Assembly: GCA_910588225.1 (NCBI GenBank)
Contig: CAJUQT010000044.1
Span: 1 to 36,789 of the forward strand
Direction: 5' to 3'
Source: an uncultured Acetatifactor sp.
GTDB taxonomy: Bacteria > Bacillota > Clostridia > Lachnospirales > Lachnospiraceae
DNA length: 36,789 nucleotides
Shown here: positions 15,137 through 24,420 of the stretch, piece by piece
How positions within the stretch are numbered: the stretch's first letter is position 1
Layout of the letters: every line of letters begins with the position of its first letter
The notes under the pieces: generated by a model
The model's input: the letters and a program-made list of their open reading frames with translations, nothing else
What the model was told of the DNA's origin: nothing
Database searches by the model: none
Program-made: the position numbers and the translations under genes

Positions 15137-15972
15137 ACAGAGCAGATTTTATGAACCAACTGGAAAGCCTGCTTCAGAGTATTACATCCACGGAGCGGGA
15201 AGCGGCAATACAATATTATAATGATTATTTTGATGATGCCGGCAGTGAGAATGAGCAGGCGGTGATCGAGGCTCTGGGGAATCCTGCCAGAGTGGCGGAG
15301 AACATTAAGAGAGATTTGTTTGAGAGCGTCTGTGCGGAGAACGCTGCGCGGAAGGTGAAGGCTTCCGACAGAGTCATTATGGAATATGACGGCAGGGCAC
15401 GGGATACGGAAGAGAAACGGAAGAAAGAAGAGGAATTGAAGTTCGGCGCACAGAGAACGACTCAGGAACAGAATATGGGACAGCAGGTAACAGCCGGCAC
15501 TCCGGTCATGGTGCAAAATCGAAATTTTTCGGGTCAGTCAGGGACTGCGGCGGAAAGCATGCCGAAAAGTGAGGGCATGCCTGTATGGCTGATTGCTCTG
15601 GCGGCAACGATTCTGATTTTTGCGGCGCCGGCCCTGTTTGGCGCAGTGATGGCGGTGGCGGGAGTGCTGTTTGGCGCGATTGTGACATGGTTTGCTCTGA
15701 TATTCGGTTTTGGTTTGACCGCGCTCATTCTGCTTCTGCTGCTGGTGGTATTGGGGATAACCGGAATTATCTGCTTTTTTGTCAATCCATGGGTAGGCGC
15801 AGCCTTACTGGGCGGAGGACTGATATGCGGCAGTATCGGTATTTTGTTCCTGATGCTGACAGTGGCCATGGTGGGAATTGCAACACCTGCCATTGCCAGA
15901 GGAATTGCTTCTATGTGCAAGGCTCTGGAAAAATGCGTGCAGAAAGGTAAAAGGAGGTTTTTGGCAAGATGA
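15133..15972 (+). CDS. DUF1700-family membrane protein
   Basis: Protein of 279 aa. The N-terminal part (MNRADFMNQLESLLQSI, REAAIQYYNDYFDDAG, VIEALGNPARVA) is the DUF1700 domain, a helical region found beside PadR regulators. A charged, glutamine-rich linker (about 90-145) leads to three or four hydrophobic segments (about 150-265), so the C-terminal half is in the membrane. It overlaps the PadR stop by 4 nt and the DUF4097 start by 4 nt, so the three are translationally coupled. The molecular role is unknown; a sensory or envelope-related function regulated with PadR is inference. Confidence 0.85.
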   Translation: MNRADFMNQLESLLQSITSTEREAAIQYYNDYFDDAGSENEQAVIEALGNPARVAENIKRDLFESVCAENAARKVKASDRVIMEYDGRARDTEEKRKKEEELKFGAQRTTQEQNMGQQVTAGTPVMVQNRNFSGQSGTAAESMPKSEGMPVWLIALAATILIFAAPALFGAVMAVAGVLFGAIVTWFALIFGFGLTALILLLLLVVLGITGIICFFVNPWVGAALLGGGLICGSIGILFLMLTVAMVGIATPAIARGIASMCKALEKCVQKGKRRFLAR

Positions 15973-16955
15973 AAAAATTTATGAGGCGTTGTGTGATTCT
16001 TGCATTTGTATTTGCGGTCACAGGCTGTGTGCTGGGATTAATCGGGAGCACTGTGGCGGGAGGAACAGCCATCGCACAGGCGGTTGAAAATGTTACCGGA
16101 GGGAGATTTCATCTGGGTCCTGGCAGATGGTGGAACTGGCATTGGATCGAAAAAGAGGAAGTGATTGACGATATTTCGGATATTATTGATGGAGGAACAG
16201 TGGATTATGATATCAAAGATGCCAGTATGTTTGACGACGATTACGGCATCATGAACGGGAATGTGGACAGATACTGTCCTGGAACCGATATCAGGAAGCT
16301 GGAAATCGAAGTGGGAGGCTGCCAGCTGGAGACAAGAAGATCCGGGGATGATTCCATTTATCTGGAGGTGGAAAATGCACATAAATTCCAGGGCTATGTG
16401 AGCGAAGGCACTCTCTATATCAGAGCGACCGCAGGCTCGGCCGTCAACTGGACAGATATTGGAAAACGTAAGATTATGCTTTATCTGCCGGACGGGTTTT
16501 ACTTTGACGAGGTGGATATCGAGGTTGGCGCCGGTGAACTGAGATTGGATGATTTATATACAGATAAGGCCAAACTGGAGGTTGGCGCCGGCCTGATTAT
16601 ACTGGAGAGTGCGCAGGTGCAGGATCTGGAGGTTTCTGTGGGAGCAGGGAGCGTACAGTTGAATGATATGCTGATTACGGAATTAAATGCGGAGATCGAT
16701 ATGGGGGAATTCCTGGCTGAGGGCATTCTGTATGGAGATGCGGATGTAAGCTGTTCCATGGGCAATATCGAGATGACACTGGAAGGCAGCGAGGAGGAAT
16801 TTAACTATAAACTGGAGGGAGCCATGGGCAACATTTCGGTGGGACAGGAGAGCTTCAACGGGGTTTCCGGCGAGAGAAAAATCGACAATCATGCGGATAA
16901 GAAAATAGAAATTGAATGCTCCATGGGGAATATTACTATTGATTTTCGGCATTAG
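15969..16955 (+). CDS. DUF4097-family putative adhesin-like protein
   Basis: Protein of 328 aa with one N-terminal membrane segment or uncleaved signal (about 7-30, CVILAFVFAVTGCVLGLIG). The rest is predicted to be outside the cytoplasm and rich in beta strands. From about residue 170 the sequence has a repeating pattern (EVGAGELRL, EVGAGLIIL, SVGAGSVQL, DMGEFLAEG, SMGNIEMTL, AMGNISVG, SMGNITIDF) typical of the beta-solenoid of DUF4097/DUF2154-like domains. The family is often called a putative adhesin, without experimental proof known to me. Last gene of the PadR operon; a strong terminator follows. Confidence 0.85.
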   Translation: MKKFMRRCVILAFVFAVTGCVLGLIGSTVAGGTAIAQAVENVTGGRFHLGPGRWWNWHWIEKEEVIDDISDIIDGGTVDYDIKDASMFDDDYGIMNGNVDRYCPGTDIRKLEIEVGGCQLETRRSGDDSIYLEVENAHKFQGYVSEGTLYIRATAGSAVNWTDIGKRKIMLYLPDGFYFDEVDIEVGAGELRLDDLYTDKAKLEVGAGLIILESAQVQDLEVSVGAGSVQLNDMLITELNAEIDMGEFLAEGILYGDADVSCSMGNIEMTLEGSEEEFNYKLEGAMGNISVGQESFNGVSGERKIDNHADKKIEIECSMGNITIDFRH

Positions 16956-16966
16956 TTCATTTTCGG

Positions 16967-17006
16967 AAAAGTTCCGGAACGGCGGGAAAGCGGTTCCGGA
17001 ACTTTT
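16967..17006. terminator. Bidirectional terminator between convergent genes
   Basis: A 14-bp perfect inverted repeat: AAAAGTTCCGGAAC (16967-16980) and GTTCCGGAACTTTT (16993-17006). It has A-runs and T-runs on both sides and lies between the DUF4097 gene (+) and the ECF gene (-), so it can serve both. Confidence 0.85.
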
Positions 17007-17070
17007 CATGTTTTCTGTATGAGATATCTGCTGCCGTGAAGTTAAATATTTGTGAGGAGCTGCGGACAGC

Positions 17071-18006
17071 TCATATTTCCACAAATAATCCGGCCTTCTT
17101 GAGAGCGGGACGCACAGCCAGGTAGATGACGGAGGCGGCGATAACGGCAACTACCGCGTTGACGCTGGTAGTCAGGGCGCTGATTTTCACCAGAATCGAC
17201 GTGATATCCTGAGGCACGCCGAACAGATAAGTTTTGTAGAAATATCCCACCAGGGGATCGGCTACCACATTAAAACCCATGCCGCAGACAGCGGCCAGCA
17301 CTGTGACACCAGTGACATATTTTGGGGAGTGGTTCCTGCAGAGTCTGAAAATTTTATGGGCAACCAGTCCCACAATCAGTCCGATACAGAGCTTGAGCAG
17401 AAATGTTTTGGGCGCGCTGGTCACATAAGTGGTGGTGAGATCGCCTATGGTCATGCCCACAGCGCCGGCCAGACCGCCCCAATAGCCGCCTAACAGCAGA
17501 GCTGCCAGCACACAGAATACATTGCCGAAATGAAAGGAAGCTTTCTCGGTGCCTGCCGGGATATCGATTTTAAAGAAAGCAAAGCCGATATAGCACAGCG
17601 CGGTGAGAAGCCCGGCCTGGGCAAGGCGTCTGACATCGGCCTTGTCGGAAGAACGCACTCCAATCAGTGCGTTATAGATTCCCTTTGCCGTAAGCAGGAT
17701 GGCGAAGAAGACGGTTACCAGACTATAGGAGTAGGGACGTTCCAGGCCCAGTTTTTCGGAGGACAATGTGCTGATCTGCGCATTCAGCGCTTCTGCGTCC
17801 CCTTCGGCCGCGCCTTCCTTTAACGCGTTTGCCTGTGCCTTAAGCTCTGACAGCTGCGATCCCAGAGTGACAGATTCCTGATAACTGGTGTTGTATGCGT
17901 ACACCGCGAAAAGGATTCCCGCAATCAATAATATGGCGCCGATTATCAGCAGTCCGTAGCTTTTTTTCCGTTCCATCTCTTTCTTTTCCTTTTTCTGATC
18001 ATTCAT
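17071..18006 (-). CDS. ECF transporter S component with extra N-terminal membrane/coil region
   Basis: Predicted substrate-binding membrane subunit of an energy-coupling factor (vitamin-type) importer, 311 aa, longer than the usual ~170-210. The C-terminal ~190 residues carry the S-component features: AQAGLLTALCYIGFAFFKIDIP, then SFHFGNVFCVLAALLLGGYWGGLAGAVGMTIGDL, and several further membrane helices. The first ~115 residues are extra: a lysine-rich start, a membrane helix (about 16-36), a predicted outside coiled-coil segment (LGSQLSELKAQANALKEGA and following) and a second helix (about 95-112). The substrate is not identifiable, no riboswitch is seen upstream, and no ATPase or T component genes are adjacent, so it probably shares a common ECF module. 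Start ATG has AGGAG upstream; a second start at residue 11 is possible. Confidence 0.75.
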   Translation of the reverse strand: MNDQKKEKKEMERKKSYGLLIIGAILLIAGILFAVYAYNTSYQESVTLGSQLSELKAQANALKEGAAEGDAEALNAQISTLSSEKLGLERPYSYSLVTVFFAILLTAKGIYNALIGVRSSDKADVRRLAQAGLLTALCYIGFAFFKIDIPAGTEKASFHFGNVFCVLAALLLGGYWGGLAGAVGMTIGDLTTTYVTSAPKTFLLKLCIGLIVGLVAHKIFRLCRNHSPKYVTGVTVLAAVCGMGFNVVADPLVGYFYKTYLFGVPQDITSILVKISALTTSVNAVVAVIAASVIYLAVRPALKKAGLFVEI

Positions 18007-18159
18007 TATAATATTCTCCTGACTTTTTCACATGGGATTTCAATTGAAGTGTATGTGAATCAGTGACAGTTTATCGCAAGAGTGGCTTGATAAAAAGTGC
18101 CAGAATAAGAAAAAATTACCAGACCAGACTGAACTGTGAAATTTCTGTGAATTTTGAAC

Positions 18160-18188
18160 TTGACAAAATTTGCAGGATAGCATATAGT
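18160..18188 (+). promoter_or_regulatory. Promoter of the valS T-box leader
   Basis: TTGACA (18160-18165), 17 nt and TATAGT (18183-18188), about 15 nt before the first conserved T-box sequences. Confidence 0.75.
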
Positions 18189-18194
18189 AGGCAA

Positions 18195-18502
18195 TATAAT
18201 AGAAAAGGCAGTGACGAAGAGGAGTACGTATTACCCCTTAAAAGAGAGAATGGCTGTTCCGATGCAGGAGCGCTGAAAGGCTGTTCAAAGGAAGGAATGC
18301 GGAAGGTAGCTTCCAAGCCGGGAATCTGAAATGTGCGGCGGAAATGCGGCGGAGTAAGATTTCACGACTTATCCCCGTTACAGGATAGGACTTTAGTAGA
18401 AGTCACTGAGGCAGCGAAGGACGTCACATGTCCGGCTGTAAACAAAGGTGGTACCGCGTTGATGACGCCCTTTGCTGATGGAAATCGGCAGAGGGCTTTT
18501 TT
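18195..18502 (+). promoter_or_regulatory. T-box leader (tRNA-sensing riboswitch) of valS
   Basis: Untranslated leader that reads tRNA charging and controls readthrough into valS. The T-box sequence AAAGGTGGTACCGCG is at 18444-18458. Stem I hallmarks are seen upstream: GAAGAGGAGTACG with the AGTA motif (about 18217-18229), an AGAGAG element (about 18243-18248) and GCTGAAAGG. The terminator stem 18467-18496 (13 pairs, loop near 18480) is followed by six T (18497-18502). The alternative antiterminator would use the T-box sequence. Valine specificity is inferred from the downstream gene; I could not fix the specifier codon by eye. Confidence 0.9.
18467..18502 (+). terminator. Regulated terminator of the T-box leader
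   Basis: Left arm starts GCCCTTTGC (18467), right arm ends GCAGAGGGC (18496), with TTTTTT after it. This is the hairpin disrupted when uncharged tRNA binds. Confidence 0.9.
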
Positions 18503-18503
18503 A

Positions 18504-18633
18504 TATCATAGGAAAGTCCTCCGAACTTCCCTATGATACAAAAATGCTCCGCAGGGATGCACACGCAAACGCAGAGGAATTGTCGCTTGAAAGCGACGCG
18601 TTTGCGGCGCAGAATCCTGCAAGGCAGGATTCT
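18504..18633. repeat. Three-hairpin structured element between T-box and valS
   Basis: Three hairpins in a row: arms 18504-18517 and 18525-18538 (13 of 14 pairs); a nested one with outer CGCAAACGC/GCGTTTGCG (18564-18572, 18598-18606) and inner GTCGCT/AGCGAC (18582-18587, 18592-18597); and AGAATCCTGC-AAG-GCAGGATTCT (18611-18633). It is not part of a T-box and looks like an inserted palindromic repeat element, but a second copy in this window was not found. Confidence 0.55.
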
Positions 18634-18716
18634 TATTCGTGCGCAGGAATCAGAACACCCTGTCCGACTGGTGCGGGGAAAGGCGGTCCGCGGTATCGGA
18701 GAAGGAAGGAGAACAG

Positions 18717-21419
18717 ATGAGCAGAGAACTGGCTAAAACCTATGACCCCAAAGGACTGGAGGACAGACTGTACGAGAAATGGCTGTCAAAGAAATATTTT
18801 CATGCGGAAGCAGATCATGACAAAACCCCGTTTACCATTGTTATACCCCCGCCAAATATCACGGGACAGCTGCACATGGGACATGCACTGGACAATACCA
18901 TGCAGGATATTCTCATTCGCTTTAAACGGATGCAGGGATACAACGCACTGTGGCAGCCCGGCACGGACCATGCCTCCATTGCAACCGAGGTAAAAATTAT
19001 CGAGACCCTGAAGACGGAAGGCATCGACAAACATGACCTGGGCCGGGAGAAATTCCTGGAGCGCGCCTGGGAGTGGAAGAAAGAATACGGCGGGAGAATT
19101 ATTTCCCAGCTGAAAAAGATGGGGTCTTCCTGCGACTGGGACAGAGAGCGTTTTACCATGGACGAGGGCTGTAACAGAGCGGTTACCGAAGTTTTTGTGA
19201 AGATGCATGAGAAAGGATATATTTACAAGGGCGCGCGTATGATTAACTGGTGCCCTGTGTGTAATACGTCTATCTCCGACGCGGAAGTGGAATATCAGGA
19301 GCAGGCAGGCCATCTGTGGCATATCAAATACCCGGTGATGAATGAGGACGGTACGCCCGGCACCACCGAATTCCTGACCTTTGCCACCACCAGGCCGGAG
19401 ACTATGCTGGGGGATACGGCGGTGGCCATTCATCCCGAGGATGAGAGATACGAACATCTGAAAGGCAGAAGTGTCATGCTGCCCATTGTGAATCGTGTGA
19501 TTCCGGTGGTGGAGGATACCTATGTTGACAGGGAATTCGGTACAGGCGTGGTAAAAATTACGCCTGCCCATGACCCCAACGATTTTGAGGTGGGAAAACG
19601 TCATAATCTGCCGGTGATCAACATAATGAATGATAACGCCACCATAAATGAGAATGGCGGAAAGTACTGCGGAATGGACCGTTATGCGGCCAGAAAATCC
19701 ATTGTGGAGGAGCTGGAGCGCCAGGGACTTCTGGTGAAAATCGAGGAGTACTCTCATAATGTGGGCACTCATGACCGATGCAAGACCACCGTGGAGCCGC
19801 TGGTGAAAGAACAGTGGTTTGTGAAGATGGATGAGCTGATCAAGCCGGCCGTGGAGGCGGTGAAAAACGGCGAGATTGAGCTTGTGCCAAAGCGTCTGGA
19901 GAAAATCTATTTCAACTGGACGGACAATATCCGTGACTGGTGTATCAGCCGTCAGCTGTGGTGGGGCCACAGAATTCCCGCCTATTACTGCGATGACTGC
20001 GGGGAGCTGGTGGTTGCCGGGAAAGTGCCGGAAGTATGCCCGAAGTGTGGAGGCAGCCATTTCACACAGGATCCGGATACGCTGGACACATGGTTTTCTT
20101 CCGCGCTCTGGCCCTTTGAGACGCTGGGCTGGCCGGAGCAGACCGAAGATCTGAAGTACTTTTATCCTACAGATGTGCTTGTGACAGGCTATGACATCAT
20201 TTTCTTCTGGGTTATCCGGATGATTTTCTCCGGTTATGAGCATATGGGAGAAAAGCCCTTTAAAACGGTGCTTTTCCATGGTCTGGTTCGCGACAGTCAG
20301 GGACGCAAAATGTCCAAGTCTCTGGGCAACGGAATCGATCCGCTGGAAATCATTGAAAAATACGGGGCGGATGCGCTCAGACTGACGCTGATTACCGGAA
20401 ACGCACCCGGAAATGACATGCGTTTCTATTACGAGCGTGTGGAGAGCAGCCGCAATTTTGCCAATAAAGTATGGAATGCTTCCCGTTTTATCCTGATGAA
20501 CATGGAAGGCAGGGAAGTGACAACGCCGCAGACAGAGGCACTGGAGCCTGTGGACAGATGGATTCTCTCCCGGCTGAACACGCTGGTAAAGGATGTCACT
20601 GACAACATGGAGAGCTTTGAGCTGGGAATTGCCGTGCAGAAGGTCTATGACTTTATCTGGGACGAATTCTGTGACTGGTATATCGAGATGGTGAAACCGA
20701 GGCTGTACGCCGCAAAATCCGGTGAAACCACCGACTCGCAGGCGGAAAGTCTGAATGCGGCGCTCTGGACCCTGAAAACAGTGCTGATAGATGCACTGAA
20801 GCTGCTGCATCCTTATATGCCGTTTATCACAGAGGAAATTTTCTGCACACTGCAGAGCCGGGAGGAATCCATTGTAATCAGCAGATGGCCGGAGTACAGT
20901 GAGGGCAGAAGCTTCGGGAAGGAAGAGAAGGATATCGAGATCATCAAGGAAGCTGTGCGCGGCATCCGGAATATACGCAGTGAAATGAATGTGGCGCCCG
21001 GCCGCAGGACCGCCATTTTCGTGGTCAGCGAGAACCAGGCCATTCTGGATACCTTTACGGAGGGAAAACTGTTCTTCGCCTCTCTTGCCGGAGCCAGCCA
21101 GGTTACCATGGTTAACAAACAGCAGGGAGGGCAGACAATGGAGACAGAGATTGCCCGGGATGCAGTATCTGTGGTGATTGCCGGCGCCACGCTGTACATT
21201 CCATTTGCGGAGCTGGTGGATGTGGCTCAGGAAATCGAACGCCTGCAGAAGGAACAAAAGAGACTGGAGGGTGAGCTGGACCGGGTCAACGGAATGCTTT
21301 CCAATGAAAGATTTCTCTCCAGGGCGCCGGAGGCGAAGATAGCACAGGAGCGGGAGAAGCTTGCAAAATATACACAGATGATGGAACAGGTGACAATGCG
21401 TTTAAATCAGCTGCGATGA
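18717..21419 (+). CDS. valS: Valyl-tRNA synthetase
   Basis: Class I aminoacyl-tRNA synthetase that attaches valine to its tRNA and edits misloaded threonine; 900 aa, the usual length. The HIGH motif reads HMGH in PPPNITGQLHMGHAL (about 43-57) and the KMSKS loop is GRKMSKSLGNGIDPLE (about 530-545). The editing domain, with TTRPETMLGDTAVAIHP, lies between (about 225-245). A zinc-ribbon-like CDDCGELVV...CPKCGG segment is near 425-450. The C-terminal coiled coil (EIERLQKEQKRLEGELDRV) is typical of ValRS. The frame is open from 18639, but the ATG at 18717 has AAGGAAGGAG and matches the family start MSRELAKTYDPKGLE. Controlled by the T-box leader; the next gene starts 15 nt after the stop. Confidence 0.97.
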   Translation: MSRELAKTYDPKGLEDRLYEKWLSKKYFHAEADHDKTPFTIVIPPPNITGQLHMGHALDNTMQDILIRFKRMQGYNALWQPGTDHASIATEVKIIETLKTEGIDKHDLGREKFLERAWEWKKEYGGRIISQLKKMGSSCDWDRERFTMDEGCNRAVTEVFVKMHEKGYIYKGARMINWCPVCNTSISDAEVEYQEQAGHLWHIKYPVMNEDGTPGTTEFLTFATTRPETMLGDTAVAIHPEDERYEHLKGRSVMLPIVNRVIPVVEDTYVDREFGTGVVKITPAHDPNDFEVGKRHNLPVINIMNDNATINENGGKYCGMDRYAARKSIVEELERQGLLVKIEEYSHNVGTHDRCKTTVEPLVKEQWFVKMDELIKPAVEAVKNGEIELVPKRLEKIYFNWTDNIRDWCISRQLWWGHRIPAYYCDDCGELVVAGKVPEVCPKCGGSHFTQDPDTLDTWFSSALWPFETLGWPEQTEDLKYFYPTDVLVTGYDIIFFWVIRMIFSGYEHMGEKPFKTVLFHGLVRDSQGRKMSKSLGNGIDPLEIIEKYGADALRLTLITGNAPGNDMRFYYERVESSRNFANKVWNASRFILMNMEGREVTTPQTEALEPVDRWILSRLNTLVKDVTDNMESFELGIAVQKVYDFIWDEFCDWYIEMVKPRLYAAKSGETTDSQAESLNAALWTLKTVLIDALKLLHPYMPFITEEIFCTLQSREESIVISRWPEYSEGRSFGKEEKDIEIIKEAVRGIRNIRSEMNVAPGRRTAIFVVSENQAILDTFTEGKLFFASLAGASQVTMVNKQQGGQTMETEIARDAVSVVIAGATLYIPFAELVDVAQEIERLQKEQKRLEGELDRVNGMLSNERFLSRAPEAKIAQEREKLAKYTQMMEQVTMRLNQLR

Positions 21420-21434
21420 AAGGAATCTGGGTCT

Positions 21435-23039
21435 ATGGGGTGGGACAGAGAAAAAGCAGTGAGACGATTGTATTATGCGGGGAATCTGGTGGTACGGGTT
21501 GTGGGGAGTACCATATTTCTGGGACTTGTGTGGTATTCATTCCGGTATACCCAGTACATGCTGCCGGGTGGGGATGAAATTCCCATGAATGTCTATGATT
21601 CTGTTAAACAGAATATCTTATGTCTGTGTCTGGTCACGGGGGGAACAGCGGTGCTGCTGTTCATAGAGAGACGAATGGAAAGAAGGGTGCAGTTCCTGGT
21701 CAGACATGTATCTATGCTGGCAATGATTGGATGGATTCTCCTTGCCAGCTTGTGGTGGATTCATTCCTCCGCACATTTGCCGGTGGGAGATCAGGCATTT
21801 GTATACGGCGGAGCTTCCTACTTTATCGAAGGGTGGTATGATTTCCTGTATTCCGGCGGCTACTGTGGTATGTACCCGCATCAGCTGGGACTGATTGCGC
21901 TGATGGAAGGCTTTTTCAAAATTGTGGGCGCACATAATTATTATGCCTTCGAATTGTTGTGTGCACTGCTTGCGGCAGGAAGTGCTTACTGTGGTTACCG
22001 TATTCTGCTGGAACTGACCGGGAGTACGACGGTGGTGGTGAGCTATAATATTCTGATGATGGGATGCCTGCCTCTGATTTTTTATACATCCTGGGTGTAT
22101 GGGGATATTCCGAGTATCTTTTTTGCATTGACGGCAGTGTGGATGTTGCTGAGATACGACAGGAACTGTAAAATACGGTATCTGGTCCTTGTGGTGATTT
22201 CTCTGGTACTGGCCATGATGGTGCGCAGGCAGTCTGTAGTTATGTTAATTTCTGTCTGTATTGCCGTATTGCTGTATGGTATTTTACAGAAGGACAGGAA
22301 TATCATTCTGGCCGTTTTACTGACGGCGGCATTGTCCTGGGGAGTCTTTACGGCAGTCTACAAAATGTATGAGATTCGGTCCGGGCACGAACACAGCAAG
22401 GGAATTCCACAGATTACCTGGGTTACAATGGGAATGCAGGAAACGGATGGAGTCTGTGGCTGGTATAATAATTATCCCAAAGAACTTTATTATAGCATGA
22501 ACTTTGACAGTGAACTGACAGCTGCAGCGGCAAAAGCGGATCTGTATGACAGACTGAAGGTGTTCAGAAATGATCCTGCGTATGCAAGGAGATTCTTCCG
22601 GGAGAAAGTATTGTCCCAATGGAATCAGCCGTTGTATCAGGCATTGTACTTCAATGCTGAGAGACCGGGGGACTATATGGGACCGGAGGAGGGGTCTCTG
22701 GCAGACCGGATAGGTGGGGAAGATTATCTGAGCGTTCTGCGGATTTGCGACAGAGTACAATTTATCATTTATGTGGGGATGCTGTTCTATTTCCTTCTGG
22801 CAGTGAAAAAGGGCAGCAATATCCTGCAGCATATACCGGCCATCACCGTGATAGGAGGATTCTTTCTGAGTGTGTTGGTGGAAGCGAAGGCAAGATATAT
22901 ATTTCCCTATTACATAATGATGTTTCCATTTGCGGCTTATGGATGGTATCTGACAATCCGGCAGGTGATGTTCCTGACAGACAGGAGGTCAGAGAAGGAC
23001 CAGATAGTGGATATAGAGGAAAAGAGAAAGGTCGCCTGA
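21435..23039 (+). CDS. Polytopic membrane glycosyltransferase-like protein (GT-C/GT39 type)
   Basis: Integral membrane protein of 534 aa with about ten to twelve hydrophobic helices. After the first two helices an outside loop carries VGDQAFVYGGASYF and YPHQLGLIALMEGFFKIVGAH. Such an acidic loop and the conserved Tyr-Pro followed by a helix resemble GT-C enzymes (ArnT, PMT and related), which move sugars from polyprenyl-phosphate donors. FYTSWVYGDIPSIFFAL and ARYIFPYYIMMFPFAAYGWY fit the same fold. Acceptor and donor are unknown; a role in cell-wall glycopolymers is inference. It begins 15 nt after valS and ends 1 nt before folC, so it is in the same transcription unit. Confidence 0.7.
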   Translation: MGWDREKAVRRLYYAGNLVVRVVGSTIFLGLVWYSFRYTQYMLPGGDEIPMNVYDSVKQNILCLCLVTGGTAVLLFIERRMERRVQFLVRHVSMLAMIGWILLASLWWIHSSAHLPVGDQAFVYGGASYFIEGWYDFLYSGGYCGMYPHQLGLIALMEGFFKIVGAHNYYAFELLCALLAAGSAYCGYRILLELTGSTTVVVSYNILMMGCLPLIFYTSWVYGDIPSIFFALTAVWMLLRYDRNCKIRYLVLVVISLVLAMMVRRQSVVMLISVCIAVLLYGILQKDRNIILAVLLTAALSWGVFTAVYKMYEIRSGHEHSKGIPQITWVTMGMQETDGVCGWYNNYPKELYYSMNFDSELTAAAAKADLYDRLKVFRNDPAYARRFFREKVLSQWNQPLYQALYFNAERPGDYMGPEEGSLADRIGGEDYLSVLRICDRVQFIIYVGMLFYFLLAVKKGSNILQHIPAITVIGGFFLSVLVEAKARYIFPYYIMMFPFAAYGWYLTIRQVMFLTDRRSEKDQIVDIEEKRKVA

Positions 23040-23040
23040 T

Positions 23041-24420
23041 ATGCGGAAGAAACAAAATATAATTACTTTCAGAGAAGCGGCGGGGTATATCAATGATATC
23101 CCCCGCTTTGCGACGAAAAACACAATGGAGGACACCCGGGCCTTTCTGCATCGCCTGGGTGACCCTGACAGGAAAATGCGGGTGATTCATGTGGCAGGTA
23201 CCAATGGAAAAGGCTCTGTCTGTGCCTATCTGCGCAGTATTCTGGAAGCAGCAGGCTACAGAGTTGCCCTGTTCACATCTCCTCATCTGGTACAGATTCG
23301 GGAACGTTTTGTAGTGAATGGAGAAATGATTTCAGAAGAGGATTTTCTGCGGGCGTTTCTTCATATATATGATATGCTGGACTGGGATGGTCTGGAGAGC
23401 GGACGGGAAGGGGTATATCATCCCTCTTATTTTGAGTATCTCTTTTTTATTGCCATGGTCCTTTTTCCGGAAAAGTCGCCGGATTTCTGTATTCTGGAGA
23501 CAGGGGTGGGAGGCAGGCTGGATGCCACGAATTCGGTTTCGGGAAAAGAACTGTCCGTAATTACACACATCAGTCTGGACCATGTGAAATACCTGGGTGA
23601 TACTGTGGAGAAAATTGCACGTGAAAAGGCAGGGATTATGCAGGCCGGTGCCCCCGCAGTCTATTGGGATACCTGCTGCGGAACCACAGACATTTTCCGG
23701 CAGCATGCAAAGGAAATTGGAATTTCCGCTTATTCTGTGTCGGAAAATGACTATTATTTCTCAAATTTTAAGAGAAAAACCATTGATTTTTGTGTACACA
23801 CCAAGTATTATAGAGATGTTAACCTGACCCTTGACACGATTGCGGCTTATCAGATGGAAAATTGTGCCCTGGCGGTCCGGGCCATAGAGGTGCTGGACCG
23901 GGGAAGGACCATTACCGGGGAACAGATCAGGAGAGGAGTGCGGGCCTGCCGCTGGGCCGGACGCATGGAGGAGGTTCTGCCGGAAGTCTACGTGGACGGG
24001 GCCCACAATGAGGATGGGATCAGGGCATTTCTGGAGACGGTGAAGGCGGACGGGCGGGAGAACGGAAGAAGCCTGCTTTTTAGTGTGCTGGAGGGTAAAG
24101 ATGCCCTGCATATGACAGAAAAACTGGTTAACAGTGCACTTTTTGACAGAATTGTGGCTGCGCATATCGGTGATGAACGGGCGCTGCCGGGAGAAAGACT
24201 TGCAGATTTGTTCGGAAGATTTTCCGAATGTGACGTTAAAGTATATGAAGATGTGGCTTCCGCCTTTTGTGCGCTTCTGAGGCAGCGGAAATCTCAGGAA
24301 CGCATTTATGTGGCGGGCAGCCTGTATTTGGTCGGCGAAATAAAGGAGCTGCTGAACGATGATAAATTTCGAAGAAGAATTGAAGAAATTTCAGCCCAGC
24401 CTGGAAGTGGAAGATGCTGA
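23041..24420 (+). CDS. folC: Bifunctional folylpolyglutamate synthase / dihydrofolate synthase
   Basis: ATP-dependent Mur-ligase-family enzyme that adds glutamate to folates; 459 aa. The P-loop VAGTNGKGSVCAYLRS lies at about 55-70, followed by FTSPHLVQIRERF, the conserved FEYLFFIAMVLF and LETGVGGRLDATN, and SLDHVKYLGDTVEKIAREKAGIM. In the C-terminal domain VDGAHNEDGIRAFLETV marks the family. The start is 1 nt after the stop of the membrane protein gene, indicating coupling. The last 62 nt overlap the small ORF that starts at 24359. One protein for both reactions is the usual Firmicutes case. Confidence 0.95.
   Translation: MRKKQNIITFREAAGYINDIPRFATKNTMEDTRAFLHRLGDPDRKMRVIHVAGTNGKGSVCAYLRSILEAAGYRVALFTSPHLVQIRERFVVNGEMISEEDFLRAFLHIYDMLDWDGLESGREGVYHPSYFEYLFFIAMVLFPEKSPDFCILETGVGGRLDATNSVSGKELSVITHISLDHVKYLGDTVEKIAREKAGIMQAGAPAVYWDTCCGTTDIFRQHAKEIGISAYSVSENDYYFSNFKRKTIDFCVHTKYYRDVNLTLDTIAAYQMENCALAVRAIEVLDRGRTITGEQIRRGVRACRWAGRMEEVLPEVYVDGAHNEDGIRAFLETVKADGRENGRSLLFSVLEGKDALHMTEKLVNSALFDRIVAAHIGDERALPGERLADLFGRFSECDVKVYEDVASAFCALLRQRKSQERIYVAGSLYLVGEIKELLNDDKFRRRIEEISAQPGSGRC

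Noticed and set aside
17071..18160. Riboswitch upstream of the minus-strand ECF gene
   Set aside because: Only about 150 nt separate its start from the T-box promoter on the other strand and I saw no conserved riboswitch core in it.
18786..21257. Very long open frame (823 codons) on the minus strand opposite valS
   Set aside because: It is fully antisense to valS, has no ribosome binding site and no family resemblance, and is rich in His, Gln, Arg and Leu, as expected for a mirror frame of a strongly codon-biased gene.
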